From Gemmobacter aquaticus (lineage in GTDB: Bacteria > Pseudomonadota > Alphaproteobacteria > Rhodobacterales > Rhodobacteraceae), in assembly GCF_007859075.1 (NCBI RefSeq), contig NZ_VOAK01000004.1, forward strand, positions 1 through 55,735: DNA of 55,735 nucleotides, given 5' to 3'. The notes beneath the pieces are model-generated. The model was given only the letters and a program-made list of their open reading frames with translations, did not search any database and was not told the origin of the DNA. Shown piece by piece: positions 51,366-55,735 of the stretch. Within the stretch, counting starts at the first letter, position 1. Each line of letters starts with the position of its first letter. The translations under genes and the position numbers were made by a program.

Positions 51366-54300
51366 TGGTCAGTGATCATATTGTCACCTTCGCCTACGGT
51401 TCCAACATGCCGACTTCCCGCATTCGCGAGCGCTGTCCTTCTGCGACGGCGATGGGAGTTGCTGAATTGCGTGGGTACGAAGTTCGCTGGCACAAGGCGA
51501 GCAAAGATGGCTCGGGCAAGGCTGACATCGTCCAAAGTGACAAGCCCGGCAGTTCTGTCTTTGGTGTTCTTTACAGGATTGCTCTCGGTGAGAAACCTGC
51601 CCTCGATCGTGCTGAAGGCCTGGGCCATGGCTACAAGGAAGTGCAGTTGACCGTGCTTTTGCATGGTCAAGACGTGTCCGTAACAGCTTACAAGGCAACG
51701 GATATCGATCCGCAGCTGACGCCGTACTCTTGGTACAAGGCACTGGCTGTTGCAGGTGCAAAACAGCACAAACTTCCCGTTGCCTACATCGAACAACTGG
51801 AAGCAGCACCAGCAATCGAGGACCCGGATACAGAGCGTCACAAGACGAACATGGCGCTCGTGGACGCGACGGCAGGTTCAACCCCGATCACGGCCTCTCC
51901 GCGGAGACCTGGCGTCGTATCAAGCCAAGGCATGCGGCTCCATTTCGAACCCGACCTCGACTATCAGCAACAGGCGATCGAGGCCGTCTGCGACCTCTTC
52001 CGCGGGCAGGAAATCAATCGCACCGAGTTCACCGTGACCCGCGCCGCCGCCGGTGGCGGTCAAGGTGAGCTGGGGCTGGAAGAGAATGCCCTCGGCATCG
52101 GCAACCGGCTGACCCTGCTGGACGACGAGATCGTATCGAACCTGCGCGACATTCAGTTGCGCAACGGCCTGCCGCCCTCGGCCACCGTTTCCTCCGGCGA
52201 TTTCACGGTGGAAATGGAGACGGGGACGGGCAAGACCTATGTCTATCTGAGGACGATCTTCGAGCTGAACAAGCGGTTCGGCTTCACCAAGTTCATGATT
52301 GTCGTACCTTCGGTCGCGATCAAGGAAGGCGTCTACAAGACGCTGGAAATCACCGAGGCGCATTTCAAGAGCCTCTATTCCGGCCAGCCCTTCGACTATT
52401 TCCTTTATGATTCCAGCAAGCCGGGGGACATCCGTAGCTTCGCGACCAGTTCGACAATCCAGATCATGGTCGTCACTGTCGGTGCAATCAACAAGAAGGA
52501 CGTCAACAACCTCTATAAGCCGAACGAAAAGGTCGGAGGTGAAATGCCGGTTGATTTGATCCGCGCAACCCGGCCGGTGCTGATCGTGGACGAGCCGCAA
52601 AGCGTGGACGGCGGCCTGGAAGGTCAAGGGAAGAAGGCGCTGGATGCTATGCACCCGCTTTGCACGCTGCGCTATTCGGCGACCCATGTGGACAAGCACA
52701 ACATGGTCTACCGCCTGGACGCGGTGGATGCCTATGAGCGCAAGCTGGTGAAGCAGATCGAGGTTGCCTCGATGGAGGTGGAGGGCGGCCACAACAAGGC
52801 GTTCGTCCGCTTCCTGTCGGCCAGTAACACGCGCGGATCGATCACCGCGAAGGTGGAACTGGACGTACAGCGGAACGGCAAGGTCAGGCGGGAAACTGTC
52901 ACGGTGCAGGATGGCGACCACTTGGAGGAAACGACCGGACGCGAGATCTATCGTGACGTCCGGATCGGCGAAATCCGGGTGGGGGGTGACGCGTTGCTGG
53001 AAGTAAAGACACCGGGTTCCGAGGAGTTCCTGCGCCCAGGCCAGGCAATCGGTGACGTGGACCCGGACGGCATCAAGCGCCTGATGATCCGCAAGACCAT
53101 CATCGAACATCTGGAAAAGGAAAAGCGGCTGGCTCCGCTGGGGATCAAGGTGCTCAGCCTGTTCTTCATCGACGCCGTGCAGCACTACCGGTCCTATGAC
53201 GAGGACGGAAACCCCGTGAAGGGCAAGTATGCCCTTATGTTCGAAGAGGAATACCGGCGGGCGGCCAAGCTGCCGGACTTCAAGAGCCTGTTTGAGGGGA
53301 TCGATCTGATCTCCGACGCGGAAGAAGTCCATGACGGGTATTTCTCGATCGACAAGAGCCGCCGGTGGACAGACACGGCCGAGAACAACCAGGCCAACCG
53401 TGACAATGCCGAGCGCGCTTACAACTTGATCATGAAGGAGAAGGAGAAGCTGCTGAGCTTCGATAAGAAGCTGAAGTTCATCTTCTCGCACTCGGCCCTG
53501 AAGGAGGGCTGGGACAATCCGAACGTGTTTCAGATTTGCACCCTGCGTGACATCGGCACAGAGCGTGAGCGGCGGCAGACGATCGGCCGCGGCCTGCGCC
53601 TGGCCGTGAAGTCAAAGGGCGAAGACAAGGGGCACCGGGTCAGGGGCTTCGAGATCAACACGCTTACGGTGATCGCCACAGAGAGCTACGAAGAGTTCGC
53701 CGAGAACCTGCAAAAGGAGATCGAAAAGGACACCGGTATCCGTTTCGGTATTGTCGAAAAGCATCAGTTCGCTTCTATCCCGATCACCAAAGAGGATGGT
53801 TCCACGGCGCAACTGGGCTTTGAAGAGTCTGCTGCGATTTTCCAGCATCTTGAGGCCAAAGGCTATGTCGACGCCAAGGGCCAGGTCCAAGACGCGCTGA
53901 AGACAGCGCTGAAGTCAGGCAAGGTTGAGTTGCCGGAAGCGTTCCAGGCGCAGCACGTGGCCATCAAGGACATTCTCCGCAAGCTGGCGGGCAAACTGGA
54001 TATCAAGAATGCAGCAGAGCGGGTGAAGGTGAACACTCGAGCCGCTGTGTTGTCCGGCGACGAGTTCAGATCGCTTTGGGATCGGATCAAGCACAAGACG
54101 ACTTATCGGGTTCAGTTCGACAACGAAAAGCTGATCCAGGACTGCACGAAGGCCATCTCCGAAGCCGCCCCCATCAGCAAGGCGCGGATTCGTATTCGTA
54201 AGGCTGGTCTATCCATTGGGCAAAGCGGCGTCGAAGCCAAAGAGCGTGACAAGAACAGCAGTTCGATCGTGACGATCGAGGAGGGCGACATCGTCCTTCC

Positions 54301-54928
54301 GGACGTTATCACAGACCTTCAGGATCGAACGCAGCTGACCCGTCGGAGCATCGTGGAAATTCTGCGCAAATCGAACCGATTGGCCGACTTCAAACGCAAT
54401 CCGCAAGCCTTCATCGAATTGGTGGGCGAAACCATAAACCGGACCAAGCGCCAGGCGCTTGTCGACGGCATTAGGTATCAGCGCATCGGTGAGGAAGCTT
54501 ACTATGCCCAAGAGCTTTTCGAACAAGAGGAGCTTATGGGCTACATGAAGAACATGGTGACCGATACGACCAAGTCCGTTTACGAGCATGTTGTCTATGA
54601 CTCGGGCGTGGAGCGGACCTTCGCTGAGCAGCTTGAAAAGAACACCGCAGTGAAGGTGTTCGCAAAGCTACCGGGCTGGTTCAAGGTGCCGACGCCTCTG
54701 GGCTCATACAACCCGGATTGGGCGATCCTTGTGGAGGAAGAGGGTGCCGAAAGGCTTTACTTCGTGGTTGAGACCAAAGACAGCCTGTTCACCGACGATC
54801 TTCGCAGCAGCGAAGCCGCGAAGATCGACTGCGGGAAGGCGCACTTCCGGGCCCTTTCTGAAGGCAACGATGGCGTGCGCTACATCAAGGCTAGGACGGT
54901 CGACAATATCTTCGAAGGGGCAAACTGA
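51365..54928 (+). CDS. Type III restriction Res subunit with N-terminal gamma-glutamylcyclotransferase-like domain
   Basis: The 1187-residue protein is one continuous frame. Residues about 8-150 form a GGCT (AIG2-like) fold: FAYGSN at 9-14, GYEVRWHKASKDGSGKADIV near 38, VFGVLYRI near 66 and LDRAEG with Glu84, the position of the catalytic Glu of human GGCT. A linker of about 40 residues leads to the usual Res start (MRLHFEPDLDYQQQAIEAVC) near 190. The helicase then has METGTGKT near 285 and VDEPQS near 409. The C-terminal nuclease is NPD at 1116-1118 plus ETK at 1136-1138. The stop of mod overlaps the start (TGATG). Confidence 0.88.
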   Translation: MVSDHIVTFAYGSNMPTSRIRERCPSATAMGVAELRGYEVRWHKASKDGSGKADIVQSDKPGSSVFGVLYRIALGEKPALDRAEGLGHGYKEVQLTVLLHGQDVSVTAYKATDIDPQLTPYSWYKALAVAGAKQHKLPVAYIEQLEAAPAIEDPDTERHKTNMALVDATAGSTPITASPRRPGVVSSQGMRLHFEPDLDYQQQAIEAVCDLFRGQEINRTEFTVTRAAAGGGQGELGLEENALGIGNRLTLLDDEIVSNLRDIQLRNGLPPSATVSSGDFTVEMETGTGKTYVYLRTIFELNKRFGFTKFMIVVPSVAIKEGVYKTLEITEAHFKSLYSGQPFDYFLYDSSKPGDIRSFATSSTIQIMVVTVGAINKKDVNNLYKPNEKVGGEMPVDLIRATRPVLIVDEPQSVDGGLEGQGKKALDAMHPLCTLRYSATHVDKHNMVYRLDAVDAYERKLVKQIEVASMEVEGGHNKAFVRFLSASNTRGSITAKVELDVQRNGKVRRETVTVQDGDHLEETTGREIYRDVRIGEIRVGGDALLEVKTPGSEEFLRPGQAIGDVDPDGIKRLMIRKTIIEHLEKEKRLAPLGIKVLSLFFIDAVQHYRSYDEDGNPVKGKYALMFEEEYRRAAKLPDFKSLFEGIDLISDAEEVHDGYFSIDKSRRWTDTAENNQANRDNAERAYNLIMKEKEKLLSFDKKLKFIFSHSALKEGWDNPNVFQICTLRDIGTERERRQTIGRGLRLAVKSKGEDKGHRVRGFEINTLTVIATESYEEFAENLQKEIEKDTGIRFGIVEKHQFASIPITKEDGSTAQLGFEESAAIFQHLEAKGYVDAKGQVQDALKTALKSGKVELPEAFQAQHVAIKDILRKLAGKLDIKNAAERVKVNTRAAVLSGDEFRSLWDRIKHKTTYRVQFDNEKLIQDCTKAISEAAPISKARIRIRKAGLSIGQSGVEAKERDKNSSSIVTIEEGDIVLPDVITDLQDRTQLTRRSIVEILRKSNRLADFKRNPQAFIELVGETINRTKRQALVDGIRYQRIGEEAYYAQELFEQEELMGYMKNMVTDTTKSVYEHVVYDSGVERTFAEQLEKNTAVKVFAKLPGWFKVPTPLGSYNPDWAILVEEEGAERLYFVVETKDSLFTDDLRSSEAAKIDCGKAHFRALSEGNDGVRYIKARTVDNIFEGAN

Positions 54929-55494
54929 GAACGGGTCAACAATAGGTCAAACTGCGGATCTACCTCGTTCACCGTTTAGGCTACAGCCGCATCTGCCTGT
55001 TGCGGTTGAGAGCGGTAAGGTAATCAAGAGAGATCAATGGGTTGGCGCGTCAGTTGTGGAAATCCAAGGGTCGGGCGTTCTCCTTTTGGTCTAGTTCATA
55101 ACCTGAAGGCCGCAAGTTAGACAGCGCAGCGGAGTTCAGGTAGGCTACGGCGGTTTTGTGCCCCCGCAACCAATATTGCGACGGCACCATGACCGTCACG
55201 ATTACGATCCAAAGCGACCGGCTTCCAGCGATCACCATGGATCGCAGTGCCGCGCGGGCGGGGCAGAGGCCGAATGTCACAGTTCGACCGACCCGAAATT
55301 GATACGAACTGTTCGAGGAATATCGGTAAGATGGTCTACGATTTTGATCGTCTCTTGCCACACATAGTGCTACACATCTTGCTCGTTGAGCTCAAGTTAA
55401 CTGTCTGTATATAAAGCGATATTCTATTTTACTATCCATGTATGGCGGACACCGCGTCCGCCAGTGCCGACTGCTTCGCGAAAGACCTCGCCCC
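54929..55494. other. Gene-free region with mobile-element remains
   Basis: No supported gene lies between the Res gene and the recombinase scrap at 55495. The tract near 55390-55440 is AT-rich. Nearby open frames are short and unlike known proteins. Confidence 0.4.
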
Positions 55495-55560
55495 CGTCCT
55501 CGCCGCTGAACTGACAGCGCGCGGGATCCGGACACGGCGCGGTAGAAGGTGGAGGGCGGG
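55495..55560 (+). pseudogene. Serine recombinase tail remnant
   Basis: Plus-strand translation reads VLAAELTARGIRTRRGRRW, the same C-terminal recombinase segment as in the remnant at 30970-31089. Only about 22 residues remain. The piece lies directly before an IS3 element, so insertion probably cut it. Confidence 0.5.
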
Positions 55561-55628
55561 TAATCCTCCCCATGGTTAAGGGGATGCGGAAGTAGAATTT
55601 TCTCGGCCGGATGGACGAGGAGATTCCG
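55561..55628 (+). mobile_element. Probable left end of an IS3-family element
   Basis: The stretch before the OrfA start includes TTAAGGGGATG and a TTTTCTCGG leader like those of IS3 elements of this group, followed by a GAGGAGA ribosome binding site. The exact inverted repeat end cannot be fixed because the window ends inside the element. Confidence 0.45.
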
Positions 55629-55735
55629 ATGAAGAAGAGCCGTTTCACCGAAGCCCAGATCATGGGCGTGCTGCGTCAGGCGGAGGGCGGGATGCCTGTT
55701 CCCGAGCTGTGCCGCGAGCACGGCATCAGCAGTGC
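55629..55735 (+). CDS. IS3-family transposase OrfA, partial
   Basis: The frame begins MKKSRFTEAQIMGVLRQAEG and continues PVPELCREHGISSA, which is the helix-turn-helix start of IS3 OrfA proteins (TEEQIxxxLRxAEAG, CRxxGIS). The window ends before OrfB. A GAGGAGA site precedes the ATG. It belongs to the same broad group as the OrfB scrap at 11804, and the two may be copies of one element. Confidence 0.85.
   Translation, partial: MKKSRFTEAQIMGVLRQAEGGMPVPELCREHGISS

Noticed and set aside
51920-53491. Minus-strand open frame of 523 codons antisense to the Res gene
   Set aside because: The helicase motifs are on the plus strand; high GC at third positions creates the shadow.

Overview
The window looks like accessory DNA of a GC-rich alphaproteobacterium, most likely a member of the Rhodobacteraceae. 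This is inferred from three things: the codon and GC character, two complete TRAP transporters of the DctPQM type with catabolic genes and LysR/GcvA regulators around them, and an aioXSR-aioBA arsenite oxidase locus. A MobV/Pre relaxase and many broken transposase and recombinase pieces suggest a plasmid, an integrated plasmid or a genomic island rather than conserved chromosome. No rRNA or tRNA gene was recognised.

Layout. 1-3.4 kb: unknown genes, a small ribbon-helix-helix protein behind a palindromic operator, an SDR-DoxX/DUF2269 membrane pair and an IS110 remnant. 3.7-10.7 kb: a plus-strand sugar-acid-type catabolic operon (SAF-domain dehydrogenase, ABM monooxygenase-like protein, 3-hydroxyisobutyrate-dehydrogenase-like enzyme, TRAP transporter, gluconokinase-like kinase, LysR regulator). 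10.8-12.3 kb: recombinase and IS3 debris. 12.3-17.3 kb: defence island 1 (AIPR protein, C5 DNA methyltransferase, unknown protein, GIY-YIG nuclease, Vsr). 17.5-30 kb: a two-sided catabolic locus. On the minus strand it has biotin carboxylase, biotin carrier, PxpABC-type ATP-dependent lactamase, an SDR, a TRAP transporter and a broken Crp/Fnr gene. On the plus strand it has an RraA/HMG-aldolase-like protein, an aminotransferase and a LysR regulator. 30-32.9 kb: small genes, an HNH nuclease and a decayed arsR-acr3 arsenic pair. 33-42 kb: intact aioX-aioS-aioR, aioB-aioA, a DUF2478 gene and a convergent arsA. 42.3-45.1 kb: an isolated type I-E-like CRISPR repeat, a MobV relaxase and an M20 peptidase remnant. 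45.5-54.9 kb: defence island 2 (SNF2-type helicase, DUF4391, type III Mod, type III Res fused to an N-terminal gamma-glutamylcyclotransferase domain). The window ends in the start of an IS3 element.

How the genes work together. In the 18-29 kb locus I infer uptake of a cyclic amide (5-oxoproline-like) compound, ring opening by PxpABC with a biotin carboxylase and two carrier proteins (one has lost its biotinyl lysine), then transamination and aldol cleavage by the RraA-like enzyme. In the arsenic locus, AioX senses arsenite, AioS and AioR relay the signal, and AioBA oxidises As(III) in the periplasm. The AioR here lacks the GAFTGA loop expected of a sigma-54 activator. The most unusual protein is the GGCT-Res fusion of island 2, which ends a four-gene restriction-like operon.
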